In this document: positions 9,232-18,892 of the stretch, in pieces
How the letters are laid out: each line of letters opens with the position of its first letter
Numbering within the stretch: position 1 is the stretch's first letter
Assembly: GCA_964445645.1 (NCBI GenBank)
Contig: CAYULH010000027.1
Span: 1 to 49,601, forward strand
DNA length: 49,601 nucleotides
Direction of reading: 5' to 3'
Source of the DNA: Aureispira sp964445645
Lineage (GTDB): Bacteria; Bacteroidota; Bacteroidia; Chitinophagales; Saprospiraceae
Program-made: the position numbers and the translations under genes
The notes under the pieces: model-generated
Databases searched by the model: none
What the model was told of the DNA's origin: nothing
What the model saw: the letters and a program-made list of their open reading frames with translations, nothing else

Positions 9232-11541
9232 TTACTGCTTAATCACCCGTGTAGTCGTATGGTAATTTTCTCCTTTCAATTCTATTAACAACAAGCCCGC
9301 CGGCAATCCTTTGAGCGAGAGTTGTTGTTGGGCAGTTATAGTATCCCAAGTTTGTTGCCATAAGGGTTGCCCTAGTGCATTGTAGATGCTGATGTGTAGC
9401 GCACCTACAGGAGCCTTGTCAAAGCTTAGGGTGACAGTTTCCTTGGCTGGATTGGGGAATACCTGCACAGTAGGCTGTACATTTTCCAATTTGGTAGTAT
9501 TAATAACACTACTGGCCTTGGTCATGAACATCAGCCCTCCACGACCTGTTCCTAACAAATAATCCAATTTGCCATCGTTATTGATGTCTTCTATGGCAAT
9601 TTGTGTTTGTTGGCCTTGGTAAAAATTATTGTAATTTTCTGAAACGGTATCATACACTCCAAAAACATTGTTGTTGATGTTGTTTAGCTTGATGATATTG
9701 CCATTTTGATGACCGATGTAGAGTTCAAAATTGCCATTGTTATTATGAAAATACGGCATGGCACGGCGGCTTCTGGCTTGTTGTACACTATAGCCTCCCA
9801 TATTGGTAGTAACAGGCGTAGTGGAGAAATTGGCCCCATTTACCGAGCCTAAATTTTCATAATAATGAATGGCTCCAAACAATGTCCCAATCACCAAATC
9901 CAAATCCAAATCGCCATCCAAATCTACCAATTGCGGCGCACTCATCCCCACTACATTCAAGCCAAGATAATTGCGAATGGGTGCTCGGAAGCTGGCAGTA
10001 GCATTGGGCCCAGCACTATTCTCAAAATACAACAAAGAGCCATTTTCCTCTCCACAAATCATATCCAAATCGCCATCGCCATCCAAATCGCCAAGAGTAG
10101 GATGCAACTCCTTGAGGCCCAAACTATCAGTCCCCGCAAAATTGGTGGTTACTTGTTGGAAAGCAGGAGCAGTGGCCGTGCCTATATTCTCCAACAAGAC
10201 CATGCCATAATCGTACTGCCCTCCATACAAACAACGCCCTTCGCCGCCTACCAATATATCCATCAGGCTATCGGCATTATAATCAAAAATAACAGGGTGT
10301 GCATTCTTACCCACATCAATCATCTCTCCTACCAAGAAGTCTTTTTGCTGGAACGCAAAATTCATGCTGGCATTGCTGCCTATATTTTGATAATACCAAG
10401 CCACACTATCATTGACAGATTCCCCCGGCCCAGTTTCAGAAGGAGCAGCCAACATATCCTTGACCCCGTCGTTGTTCACATCCAAAAAATAAATAGAAGG
10501 AAAGGTGTAAATATCAATCGGCTTGTCATAACTAGGGTACAAATAATCTTGAGTAGTCATCAAAACAGTATCATTGATGGTAACACCACTCACCATATTG
10601 GCATTAGTGAAGGTCACGCCGCCCAAAATAATATCAGTACTATTATCTCCATTAAAATCAATAACGGTCGTATTGGCACCAATATGGCGCGGCCCTCTGG
10701 CCTGCCCTCTGTCATTCATGGTTCTGGCTCGTTGCACGACACTAGGAAGCTGATTGAACCAGTCATTTTGATAACAACTGTCTGTGCTAGGGCCAAATTG
10801 TACTTTGGAGCTATCGCCACTTTCTTTGAACAAGCCCCAACACTCACTTTCTAGGCGATAAATAAGGGAATCACGTCCATGTCCACGCTCTACCGACATG
10901 TTTTTGTAATAGAAGATATTATTGGGGAAACAGAAGTCTAGGGTAAACGACAATAAATCCAAATCGCCATCCCCATCTACGTCATCAATAGCAGGCAAAT
11001 CTGTATTGTAAATAAACACTTTGTTATCGGCAGAGCCTCCTGCCCCTGTGGCATCATAGCGCAACTGATCTACAATAAGAGTGTATTGTATGGTATCATC
11101 TACGGTATAACTTCCTTTCCAAACTGCTACTCCCACCCCTTGGGCAAATACCTCGTACATGCCAAAAACATCCTCAATTCCATCCCCATCAAAATCTCGA
11201 TAAATCATAAAATTTTCGGCTTCCATTTGTGGAAGATATGCCATATAACCCGGTGAATATTCGTAATCGACCTGCCCTGGTGTTCCTTTGTTGATAAAGG
11301 TAGAAGAAACACGCCCTGCTCGATCATACACTATCAAATCCTTGATGCCATTGTTGTCCAAATCTACAGCCGAGAACTGCGGGAGGTTCATGCCACCAGC
11401 CCAGGCATTGGGCAAGCTCTGTCCATTGCGAAGCACAGGAATATCCATGGGTACATACTGTGCCCAAAGTGGAAGGATAAAGCAATACATCACTGCTAGG
11501 AGCAACATATTTTTGTACGGTAATTTTTTTTCCAAATTCAT
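9232..11541 (-). CDS. FG-GAP/VCBS repeat protein with T9SS sorting domain
   Basis: The 769-residue secreted protein has an N-terminal signal ending near LWAQ. The body consists of about nine FG-GAP-like repeats, each with a Ca-binding Asp-rich loop such as DLDNNGIKD, DFDGDGIED, DVDGDGDLD, DVNNDGVKD, DLDGDGDLD and DINNDGKLD. These usually form a beta-propeller. The last 75 or so residues are a T9SS type A sorting domain, starting at VFPNPAKETVTLSF and ending in TTTRVIKQ, which directs export through the outer membrane. The neighbour at 11634-13847 is a paralogue with the same opening (AWAGG, PQFSAVDLD). The ligand and role are unknown; adhesion or matrix function is plausible. Confidence 0.92.
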   Translation of the reverse strand: MNLEKKLPYKNMLLLAVMYCFILPLWAQYVPMDIPVLRNGQSLPNAWAGGMNLPQFSAVDLDNNGIKDLIVYDRAGRVSSTFINKGTPGQVDYEYSPGYMAYLPQMEAENFMIYRDFDGDGIEDVFGMYEVFAQGVGVAVWKGSYTVDDTIQYTLIVDQLRYDATGAGGSADNKVFIYNTDLPAIDDVDGDGDLDLLSFTLDFCFPNNIFYYKNMSVERGHGRDSLIYRLESECWGLFKESGDSSKVQFGPSTDSCYQNDWFNQLPSVVQRARTMNDRGQARGPRHIGANTTVIDFNGDNSTDIILGGVTFTNANMVSGVTINDTVLMTTQDYLYPSYDKPIDIYTFPSIYFLDVNNDGVKDMLAAPSETGPGESVNDSVAWYYQNIGSNASMNFAFQQKDFLVGEMIDVGKNAHPVIFDYNADSLMDILVGGEGRCLYGGQYDYGMVLLENIGTATAPAFQQVTTNFAGTDSLGLKELHPTLGDLDGDGDLDMICGEENGSLLYFENSAGPNATASFRAPIRNYLGLNVVGMSAPQLVDLDGDLDLDLVIGTLFGAIHYYENLGSVNGANFSTTPVTTNMGGYSVQQARSRRAMPYFHNNNGNFELYIGHQNGNIIKLNNINNNVFGVYDTVSENYNNFYQGQQTQIAIEDINNDGKLDYLLGTGRGGLMFMTKASSVINTTKLENVQPTVQVFPNPAKETVTLSFDKAPVGALHISIYNALGQPLWQQTWDTITAQQQLSLKGLPAGLLLIELKGENYHTTTRVIKQ

Positions 11542-11584
11542 TGTATTATTTATTGGTTGTAAAGATTCTACTTATGAAACGTCG

Positions 11585-11630
11585 TTTTTTGTAATAGTGC
11601 TGTATTGCAATACGGTACTATTACAAAAAA
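11585..11630 (-). terminator. 46-bp palindrome between FG-GAP paralogues
   Basis: A 23-bp left arm from TTTTTTGTAATAGT to GTATTG meets the right arm CAATAC to ACTATTACAAAAAA with no spacer. Counting two G-T wobbles, all 23 positions can pair. On the minus strand it follows the stop codon of the upstream paralogue and ends in six Ts, so it should act as an intrinsic terminator. Confidence 0.75.
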
Positions 11631-11633
11631 CAT

Positions 11634-13847
11634 TTAAAGTTTATGCACCAATTGAACGTACATTTTCTTATGCGTAGCTATTTGCAATAGGTATGTGCCT
11701 GCTGGCAAATGCTGTATAGAAAGCTGCTGCTGTTGCTCATTAGCAGGCCATTGTTGTGCCATCACTAACTGCCCCAAAGTATTGTATAGTGCTAATTGGC
11801 TATTCTTTGTCAAGGGTTTTTGTAGGATAATTTGTACCAAGTCTTGTGTAGGATTGGGTACTAAAATTAAGCTATTGTCTACAACTTTTAAGCGTTTTTG
11901 GGATAGAATTTCTTGTGTACTGTAGACTTGTAGCCCTCCTCTTTTGTTTCCTATCAAGAATACCAAGCTGGTAGCACTGCTCGAATGCCCTACCACGACA
12001 TGCGATTCTGCCCCCACATCAATACTATCTAAAGAGCCATTTATTCTATTAAAAACCCCTGATAAATTGCCATCAATATTGTCGTATTGCCAGATTTGCC
12101 CTGCATCATTACCCATAAACAAGCGATAACGCCCTCCAATATCAACTAAATGTGGCGCAGCATTGCCACTCAGTGTACCCGGAATTTTGGTATCAATCCC
12201 CCCCAAAAAGGCATTGGTAGGGGTAGCTGAAAAGGTGGCCGAAGTGGTCGTTCCTGTATTCTCAAAATAATTGGTATTGCCATTGCGCTCCCCTACCAAC
12301 AAATCCAGCAAGCCATCTCTATTGACATCTACCAATTGAGGGCTGGCATTTTGGCCGACATCTATGCCTTGGTAATTGGCTGTAAAAACCGAAAAATTGG
12401 GCGCATTCATCGTTCCACTATTCTCAAAATACAACAATTGCCCATTGTCTAAGCCCAGTAGCAAATCGGGCAAATTATCATTGTTCAGATCGCCCAAGGT
12501 AGGCACTAGTCGTCGTTGTCCATATTGGCGAATATTGGCAAAATCTTGATCAACTAGGCGATAAATGGGCTGGGCAGCCGTTCCTACATTTTCCAACAAA
12601 TACAAACTGCTCTCCAATTGATTTTGCCCCAAATAGTGCTGCTCATTGCCCACCAAAATATCCACCAAGCCATCATTATTATAATCCCAAAACAAGGGTG
12701 CTGCCCCCGTTCCAAAATCCAACATCTCTCCCACCAAAAAATCCTCTTGCTCATAGGTCCAAACAGGTAGCGTAGCCGTTCCTGTATTTTTGTAATACCA
12801 AGTCTCCGCATCCTTGGCATTGCCCAATACATTGGGAGCCGCCAAAATATCCTTGGCACCGTCATTATTCACATCCACATAAAAACTGGCAGGAAAAATC
12901 TCTATATTAATAGGCACACTGTTCGTTGGAAAAAAAGTTTCCTGTGCAATCATATAGGCCGTGTCTTTATTACCTCCATTGGTGAGCAAGGTGATGTTAT
13001 CAAAAGAAATATCGCCCAATAGTACCTCTTTATCCCCATCATTGTCTCTATCCAAGGTAAGAATAGTAGAACCTGCATGTCTGGGATTTCGGCTGGGCAA
13101 TTGCCAATTGGGGTAGCTGGGACAACTATCTATGCTGTTGCTAAACTCTACGGCCTCTGTAACCCCACTCTCATAAAAACGCCCCCAACAATTGTCTACC
13201 AATCTGTAACGCAAACTATCGCAGCCCCAACCACGCTCTTGAGAGTCATTGACAAACAAATCAATATAGCCTCCTGAAGAACTAAAATTGAGAATATCCA
13301 AATCGCCATCGCCATCAATATCATCTACAGCCGGCAAATCACCACTTGAATTGAACAAATTGAAGGATTGAGGGGCAGTTCCTTTTTTGTATTCCAAACG
13401 CTTGGTAAGGGTAGGATAGGCAATTTTGTTTTGATTATCCCGTACACCTTGATACACGGCTATGCTTACACGCCCTGTATTAAGATCATAATCGTGGGCA
13501 AAAATGTCCTGAATACCATCGCAATTGTAATCCCTGAGCAGCATCCAACCTCTCAGTGCAGGAAAACGCCCTGCATATTCTGGTGCATACTGATAATCTA
13601 CTGTATTGGGCGTTCCATTGTTCAAAAAAGGTACAACCACTTCCCCTATTTTATCAAAATAAACCAAGTCTTGCACGCCATCCCCATCCAAATCTACCGC
13701 CGAAAATTGAGGATTGTTGAGTCCCCCAGCCCAAGCATGTTGATAAGGCGTAGCATTGAGACGCTCCACCCGCCACTGCAAGGCTGTAGGTTGGGCATAA
13801 ACCAACCAAGGCAATAGACCCAGTAATAACACGATATAGTTTCTCAT
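11634..13847 (-). CDS. FG-GAP/VCBS repeat protein with T9SS sorting domain (paralogue)
   Basis: This 737-residue secreted protein is a paralogue of the product at 9232-11541. It has a signal peptide ending near LVYAQ, then eight or so FG-GAP-like repeats with Asp-rich loops, for example DLDGDGVQD, DYNCDGIQD, DIDGDGDLD, DVNNDGAKD, DYNNDGLVD and DVNRDGLLD. The spacing of shared landmarks (AWAGG early, a Cys-containing WGRFYESG region, EDFLVGEM in the middle) is conserved between the two. The C-terminus, from LVPNPTQDLVQIIL to the final VQLVHKL, is a T9SS type A sorting domain. One repeat (DRDNDGDKE) has Glu replacing the usual final Asp. Tandem duplication is the simplest origin. Confidence 0.92.
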   Translation of the reverse strand: MRNYIVLLLGLLPWLVYAQPTALQWRVERLNATPYQHAWAGGLNNPQFSAVDLDGDGVQDLVYFDKIGEVVVPFLNNGTPNTVDYQYAPEYAGRFPALRGWMLLRDYNCDGIQDIFAHDYDLNTGRVSIAVYQGVRDNQNKIAYPTLTKRLEYKKGTAPQSFNLFNSSGDLPAVDDIDGDGDLDILNFSSSGGYIDLFVNDSQERGWGCDSLRYRLVDNCWGRFYESGVTEAVEFSNSIDSCPSYPNWQLPSRNPRHAGSTILTLDRDNDGDKEVLLGDISFDNITLLTNGGNKDTAYMIAQETFFPTNSVPINIEIFPASFYVDVNNDGAKDILAAPNVLGNAKDAETWYYKNTGTATLPVWTYEQEDFLVGEMLDFGTGAAPLFWDYNNDGLVDILVGNEQHYLGQNQLESSLYLLENVGTAAQPIYRLVDQDFANIRQYGQRRLVPTLGDLNNDNLPDLLLGLDNGQLLYFENSGTMNAPNFSVFTANYQGIDVGQNASPQLVDVNRDGLLDLLVGERNGNTNYFENTGTTTSATFSATPTNAFLGGIDTKIPGTLSGNAAPHLVDIGGRYRLFMGNDAGQIWQYDNIDGNLSGVFNRINGSLDSIDVGAESHVVVGHSSSATSLVFLIGNKRGGLQVYSTQEILSQKRLKVVDNSLILVPNPTQDLVQIILQKPLTKNSQLALYNTLGQLVMAQQWPANEQQQQLSIQHLPAGTYLLQIATHKKMYVQLVHKL

Positions 13848-13870
13848 AGTTTCTTGCTTTTTCTTGCTTT

Positions 13871-13913
13871 ATGCTAGTGGATTATCATCTTAAAGATGAT
13901 TATCCACTAGCAT
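13871..13913. repeat. Palindromic element A of the AGATGATWAYCMACT family
   Basis: Two 21-nt arms, from ATGCTAGTGG to its reverse complement CCACTAGCAT, surround a 1-nt spacer. They match except for a T-T mismatch at the middle of the inner GGATTATCATC core. Near-identical cores occur at 25824-25866 and 26914-26952. It lies 23 bp upstream of the FG-GAP start at 13847. There is no T-run. Confidence 0.75.
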
Positions 13914-13917
13914 CACC

Positions 13918-13960
13918 ACAAAAAAGTAGCCATCCCAAGTGATTGAGATGGCTATTTTTT
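13918..13960. terminator. Hairpin terminator with flanking A and T runs
   Basis: TAGCCATC at 13927-13934 pairs with GATGGCTA at 13947-13954, with an A-run to the left and six Ts to the right. On the minus strand it is a plausible terminator downstream of the subtilase and MITE-like element; it can also work in the plus direction. Together with element A and the MITE-like element it accounts for most of the gene-free 13848-14161 interval. Confidence 0.65.
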
Positions 13961-14002
13961 ATTAAAAACAGGATTCTGATAATCCTATTGCATGATGTAT
14001 TA

Positions 14003-14161
14003 TACCAATCCATATTTAGAAGTAGGATAATAGGTACAAAGAGATTGGATGTGGGTACAAGGCATTTTTATCAGCCATAGCAGCGCTACGGCTGATAAAA
14101 ATAACGCAGTAGACGCGCCAATATCGAAGAACATAATACTAATTTTGAGTATGGATTGGTA
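14003..14161. mobile_element. MITE-like element with 12-bp terminal inverted repeats
   Basis: TACCAATCCATA at 14003-14014 is matched by its exact reverse complement TATGGATTGGTA at 14150-14161. TTA flanks both ends (14000-14002 and 14162-14164), a possible 3-bp target duplication. Inside, TTTTTATCAGCC and GGCTGATAAAAA (14065-14102) form a hairpin that continues through TAGC/GCTA after one mismatch. There is no coding capacity, so any mobility would need a transposase in trans. The right-hand TTA is the reverse complement of the subtilase TAA stop codon. Confidence 0.6.
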
Positions 14162-17100
14162 TTATTCTCGAATAATGAGTTTGTGTACTTCAGCAGCCTT
14201 AGCAGTGGTCAGACGCACCAAGTAAACAGCAGCAGGTAAGTCCGCTACTTGCAATACCAAACGATCTTCGCCTGCACGAACTACTTGTTGACGCACCACT
14301 TGACCATTTACACCCAATATAGTCACATCCACATCCACATCCAACACCTGACTGAAACGCAATTGAGCATGGTCTTTGGTTGGATTGGGCATCAATACTA
14401 CTTCCAAGCCATTTTGTAAATGTTGTAGGCTAGTGATTACTTCCACACTATCGGTATAGCTACAAGCACCATTGTTGATAGTCAATGTGACCAAGTGTGG
14501 TCCATTGGAAGTATAGGTGTGGGTTGGATTCTGTTGGGTAGAGCTATTGCCATCCCCAAAATCCCACAACCAGCTTACCGCCCCCACAGAAGAATCGGTA
14601 AAGACGGCAGTTGCACCGTTGCCTACGGCCGAGAAGTTGGCTTCTACCACCTCTGCCAATACCGCACTAGTTGGACTAGCACAAGAATCGGTACGTACTT
14701 TCCAATCATAGAGGTAGTAATAGAAATTGGCTCCAGCCGAAGAACTAGTCATACTCAGCACCCCCGGTAAGGTATAAGGGTAACTTACCCCTGCATTGTT
14801 TCTGTATAAATTCATTCCACTACCGCCAATGGAGTACGATCCTGGACCGGGAACTTCTATATTCAATGCTATTCGTTGCAAACCTGTTGTAGGAATATTT
14901 ACCGTTACTTGTTGTACAACATTGCCGCCAGCAGGCGTGCCGCTCCACAAATTAAACGTTCTAGGCCCTGCACTTCCTGCATCTACCAAAGCAGATAGAA
15001 GCGTAAAGTTGGTTTGAGCAGTGAAATAAATAGCAGCATCAAAGGTACCCCCTGCACCATGATAACTACCGCCTCCTACGGCTGTTGCATTGGCGGGCCC
15101 TGCGGTCAATTCTGGTGATAAAATCACATTTTGCACATCATAATTGGTGGTGTTGGGCAAGGCTGGCGTAGTAAAACTACTCCCTACATGCACTACTGTT
15201 CCAGTGCTGTCATACCAGTACATTTGTCCAGCAGCTCCAAGAGCAGACAACTGCATGGGCGTATTGGGGCAAGCCATTCCGTTATTGACCCCTGTTACTT
15301 GTGGCAATTCCACTTCTATATAAGATGTTTTGATGATAGAATCGGCTCCAAGGCTATTGTTTACACGCAGGGATACCGCATAAGTACCGCTAGTATTGTA
15401 TTGGTGTACGGGACTAGCCTGTGTGGAAGTATTGCCATCGCCAAAATCCCACAACCATTGATTGGGTTGGTTGCCCGAATTGTCGGTAAATTCTACCCGT
15501 CCATCACAAGTATAATTCTTATCGGCTTCAAAATCCGCAACGGGCATCAACAAAGCATCTACCGATACATTGATGTTATCAATATAAAGGTTATTGCCAT
15601 AATCACATACATTGACAAAACGCACTTGTACACTTCCACCCACATAACTTGCCAAGTCAATACTATCGGTTCGCCAATCAGCAGCAGCAGCAGGCGACCA
15701 AGGCTGTGTAGCATTGGCTCCTGTAGCCAACACCGTCCCTACTTTGTTATAAACAGGTGTAAAGGTTTGACCGCAATCTGTAGATAACTCTATACGCAAT
15801 CCGTCTGTATTTTGAGTACTATACGCTCTATAAGCCACATCAAAGGTCAGATGAGCAGCCGTACCAGCCGATACTTGGGTCAAATCAAGGGTCGTAAAAC
15901 CAAAAACATCCTCTTGGCCACGAGCATTATAATTATAATTATCAATGTACATGGTGGTGGTGGCCGTTCCTGCTGACCCGATTGTACTAATGGATTCCCA
16001 AGTGGTTGCGTTATCTGGATTGGTTAGATAAGATTTATTAGAAGGAAAAATACCTGACTCATAATCTTCGATATAAGGATAACCAGCAATAGAAGCCAAT
16101 ACATTAAATGGCTGGACTAAGGTATCATTACACTTGGTACTGTCTGAACTTAAGCTTGTCCAGATTTTTAAAGTATGATTGCCTCCTGTTGGCAATGGCA
16201 GTGCTGTGCTAAAGGTAAAAGGAGTAGTAGTGCCTGCCACCAAATTACCTGTATAGGTTTCTGTTACCACAGGATCATTATCCAATTGATAAGAAACATT
16301 AAAATTGCTCTCGGTAAATAAGCCTTTGTTTTCCAAGTTGAATGTTACCGGCAAAGTAGTTGATCCGGGGCAATCGGTTACAATTTCCTGTGGGCTAGTA
16401 ATGGCGGCCACCCCTGCGTCATTATCTCCTGTACAAGAGAGCAAACAAACAGGATTGCCATTGCTGCTGCCTGCATACTGTTCTGCAATTTGGCGTTGAC
16501 TTCTCAAGCCATTGGTCCCTACTGCTCGAACAGAAAACCATTGTTCATCATTCACATTAGCTACTGTAAAAGTATAATTCAAGGCACTAGTCGTACCTAC
16601 TGAATCCATAAACTTGCTGCCTAACAAAAATACATCGTAGCCTGTAGCATTGGGCACCGCATCCCAAGCCACCCGAATTTCGTTCGTATTGGTACACACC
16701 CTTGAAACCCTCAAATTTTGAGGACGTTCCATTAAGGTAAAGTTGGCATCACTCTCATCGCTTACCCCTTGGCGGCTTACACGCACCCGCACTTGCCCCG
16801 AAACGGTAGCAGGTGTATTCCAAGTAAAGTGACGAGTATTGCCCGGTACATTGGCATTAATAGTGGTCCAAGTAGCCCCATTATCCGTCGTATATTCCAA
16901 TAAGAAACTGCCTGTATCATCATAAGCATCCCAGTGGATTCTAGTAGAACTATTGGGTTCAATGCCCTCTCCACCCATAGGGTGAATGACCGTAATTTCG
17001 TCTGTTATAAATTCATATACCACATAATACGCCTGTGCGCCCATTGGTACAGTTGTTCCGGTTACACTCAAGGTAAATGCCCCTGCTGCTGGATTGTCAA

Positions 17101-18892
17101 TAGCAATTTCTTCTACATTGTTGAGGCTATCTACCCCTTTGGTAGCCGGCAAGGCTAAAGTAGTTGGGTTGGGTGCCGAATTTAACAACCAAGGCAAGTG
17201 GGTGGTCATGGAAGGATCCATAACTACCGCATCCAAGTTATTGACCAAGGCAGTAGCCGCCGAAGTAGATGCCTCCACATCTGCCCAATACACCATGATT
17301 TTGGCACGACTAACACCGGCTGGAATATTGATGGTGTGTGTGTTGGTGACACCTTGTGCAATGGTATCATTAAAATGACGACCATCTTCTAGCAATTTCA
17401 CGGCTCTTAGTCCATTGATTTTGCCCCAGCCATAGATAAAATCAGGCCCATCATTGCCCAAGTCATTGGCTGTAGCCATAATAGTAGCCTTGAGCAAAGC
17501 CGAAGGAGCGGTAGTACCATTGATTGTTCTATAAGCATGGTGCAATTGAGCCATTACCCCACAAATGCCCGGAGCCGCTGCCGAAGTTCCCCCTCCGGGG
17601 GCATAGCCATTGTTGGGGTCTGTAGACATTTGTGACCTACCATGTGCAGCAATATCGGGCTTAATACGGCCATCAGAAGCAGGCCCACGGCTACTACTTG
17701 CTACAATATCATCATTGGCCGTAAGATTGGCGGTTGCAATGACGTTTTTACCAATTTTATGTCCTCCTGTAATGTTTCCCCATTGATTGCCAGCTCCATA
17801 GCCACAATCTTGGTTGTTGCTATTGCCTGCTGAGAAGGTTTGCATTAGAGTAGGATTATTATAAATCTCTTGATCTACTAATAAGGTAGTGTTGGTATAC
17901 CCTCCATTACAACCATTACTATAAGAAGAAGAAAAAATCAACACAGCACTATCTTGGTGCAAGGGCAGGGTACCACTCATATTGGAGCGATATTGGCGAA
18001 TGTGCAAGTACGAACCCGTGGCCATTCCCCTAATAGAAGGGTCTAAATTGCCTGCTCCCCCTGCAATTCCAGCCACCATATCGCCATGTGTTCCTGTAAA
18101 ATCACCAGCTACATCTTGCTGGTTGGTACGCCCCTGAAAATCAATATGTGGCCCTACAAAACCATCGTCATTAATGGCAAAAGCAACCCCTGTACCATCA
18201 TAATGGCGTGCGCCTGCATAGTCGCCATCAATGGCATTGGCACGGTGCAAATGACGGCCATCATCTGATTCGGGCTTACCGGGTTCTGGGGCAATATCCA
18301 CATAACGCACAAAAGGTGCAGCCAGCAAAGCATCTACTTGTTGGGGCAAGAGACTAAGCTCCAACAAATGAGCGTGATCCATACGGGTGCCTACCGCAAA
18401 ACCCATTTTTTCAAAATCAGCCACAGCCATATTGGGATTGATGTCCTTGTAATATTGTACCGTAACGGTCAAGTAAGGCCCTTCCATAGCCCAATTGGGA
18501 TAATTTTTTTGCTCTAGGCGTGTTCCCATTTTGTAGGTTTGCTCAATAGGCACAATGCTGCGAACACCTAAACGTTCCAAAATAGAAAAATCCATGTTTT
18601 GAGCCATAGAAGCTACATAGACTTTGTTTGGAATGTACTCTAATAAATTAATTCCTGCTGCCTTAATTTGGGCTTGTTGTTCTAGGGTAGGAATAGCCTT
18701 GAATTGTAAGAATCTATAAAAACGATTCTGATAAATTTCCTGCGGATTGATATTGCCTACAGGTGAGAAACTAGCAACATTAGCTTCCAATGTTCGTTCC
18801 CCCTTTAGAAAGTTGACGGTGTAATCTTGTGCCTGAAGCAGCGAACTGCTACACAACAACAGAACTACAATGTGTGATAAAAATTTATGCAT
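14162..18892 (-). CDS. T9SS-secreted S8 subtilase with PKD domains
   Basis: The 1576-residue secreted serine protease has a signal peptide ending near LLQAQ. An N-terminal propeptide-like region precedes the S8 domain, whose triad I read as Asp242 (AINDDGF), His269 (GTHGDMVAGIAGG) and Ser437 (GGTSAAAPG); the oxyanion Asn is in FSAGNSNNQ. After it come a fibronectin type III-like region, a CARDB-like stretch, a choice-of-anchor/MAM-like domain (YIEDYESGIFP to YIDNINV), two PKD domains each with WLWDFGDGN, and a T9SS type A sorting domain from LMPNPTKDHAQLRF to HKLIIRE. I chose the ATG at 18892 because upstream residues would push the signal peptide inside. It probably degrades extracellular protein. 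The stop codon touches the MITE-like element. Confidence 0.93.
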   Translation of the reverse strand: MHKFLSHIVVLLLCSSSLLQAQDYTVNFLKGERTLEANVASFSPVGNINPQEIYQNRFYRFLQFKAIPTLEQQAQIKAAGINLLEYIPNKVYVASMAQNMDFSILERLGVRSIVPIEQTYKMGTRLEQKNYPNWAMEGPYLTVTVQYYKDINPNMAVADFEKMGFAVGTRMDHAHLLELSLLPQQVDALLAAPFVRYVDIAPEPGKPESDDGRHLHRANAIDGDYAGARHYDGTGVAFAINDDGFVGPHIDFQGRTNQQDVAGDFTGTHGDMVAGIAGGAGNLDPSIRGMATGSYLHIRQYRSNMSGTLPLHQDSAVLIFSSSYSNGCNGGYTNTTLLVDQEIYNNPTLMQTFSAGNSNNQDCGYGAGNQWGNITGGHKIGKNVIATANLTANDDIVASSSRGPASDGRIKPDIAAHGRSQMSTDPNNGYAPGGGTSAAAPGICGVMAQLHHAYRTINGTTAPSALLKATIMATANDLGNDGPDFIYGWGKINGLRAVKLLEDGRHFNDTIAQGVTNTHTINIPAGVSRAKIMVYWADVEASTSAATALVNNLDAVVMDPSMTTHLPWLLNSAPNPTTLALPATKGVDSLNNVEEIAIDNPAAGAFTLSVTGTTVPMGAQAYYVVYEFITDEITVIHPMGGEGIEPNSSTRIHWDAYDDTGSFLLEYTTDNGATWTTINANVPGNTRHFTWNTPATVSGQVRVRVSRQGVSDESDANFTLMERPQNLRVSRVCTNTNEIRVAWDAVPNATGYDVFLLGSKFMDSVGTTSALNYTFTVANVNDEQWFSVRAVGTNGLRSQRQIAEQYAGSSNGNPVCLLSCTGDNDAGVAAITSPQEIVTDCPGSTTLPVTFNLENKGLFTESNFNVSYQLDNDPVVTETYTGNLVAGTTTPFTFSTALPLPTGGNHTLKIWTSLSSDSTKCNDTLVQPFNVLASIAGYPYIEDYESGIFPSNKSYLTNPDNATTWESISTIGSAGTATTTMYIDNYNYNARGQEDVFGFTTLDLTQVSAGTAAHLTFDVAYRAYSTQNTDGLRIELSTDCGQTFTPVYNKVGTVLATGANATQPWSPAAAADWRTDSIDLASYVGGSVQVRFVNVCDYGNNLYIDNINVSVDALLMPVADFEADKNYTCDGRVEFTDNSGNQPNQWLWDFGDGNTSTQASPVHQYNTSGTYAVSLRVNNSLGADSIIKTSYIEVELPQVTGVNNGMACPNTPMQLSALGAAGQMYWYDSTGTVVHVGSSFTTPALPNTTNYDVQNVILSPELTAGPANATAVGGGSYHGAGGTFDAAIYFTAQTNFTLLSALVDAGSAGPRTFNLWSGTPAGGNVVQQVTVNIPTTGLQRIALNIEVPGPGSYSIGGSGMNLYRNNAGVSYPYTLPGVLSMTSSSAGANFYYYLYDWKVRTDSCASPTSAVLAEVVEANFSAVGNGATAVFTDSSVGAVSWLWDFGDGNSSTQQNPTHTYTSNGPHLVTLTINNGACSYTDSVEVITSLQHLQNGLEVVLMPNPTKDHAQLRFSQVLDVDVDVTILGVNGQVVRQQVVRAGEDRLVLQVADLPAAVYLVRLTTAKAAEVHKLIIRE

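Noticed and set aside
9865..10854. Long antisense reading frame of 329 residues opposite the FG-GAP gene
   Set aside because: It mirrors the Asp-rich repeats of the minus-strand gene, is rich in Ile/His/Ser of shadow type, and has no domain or start context.
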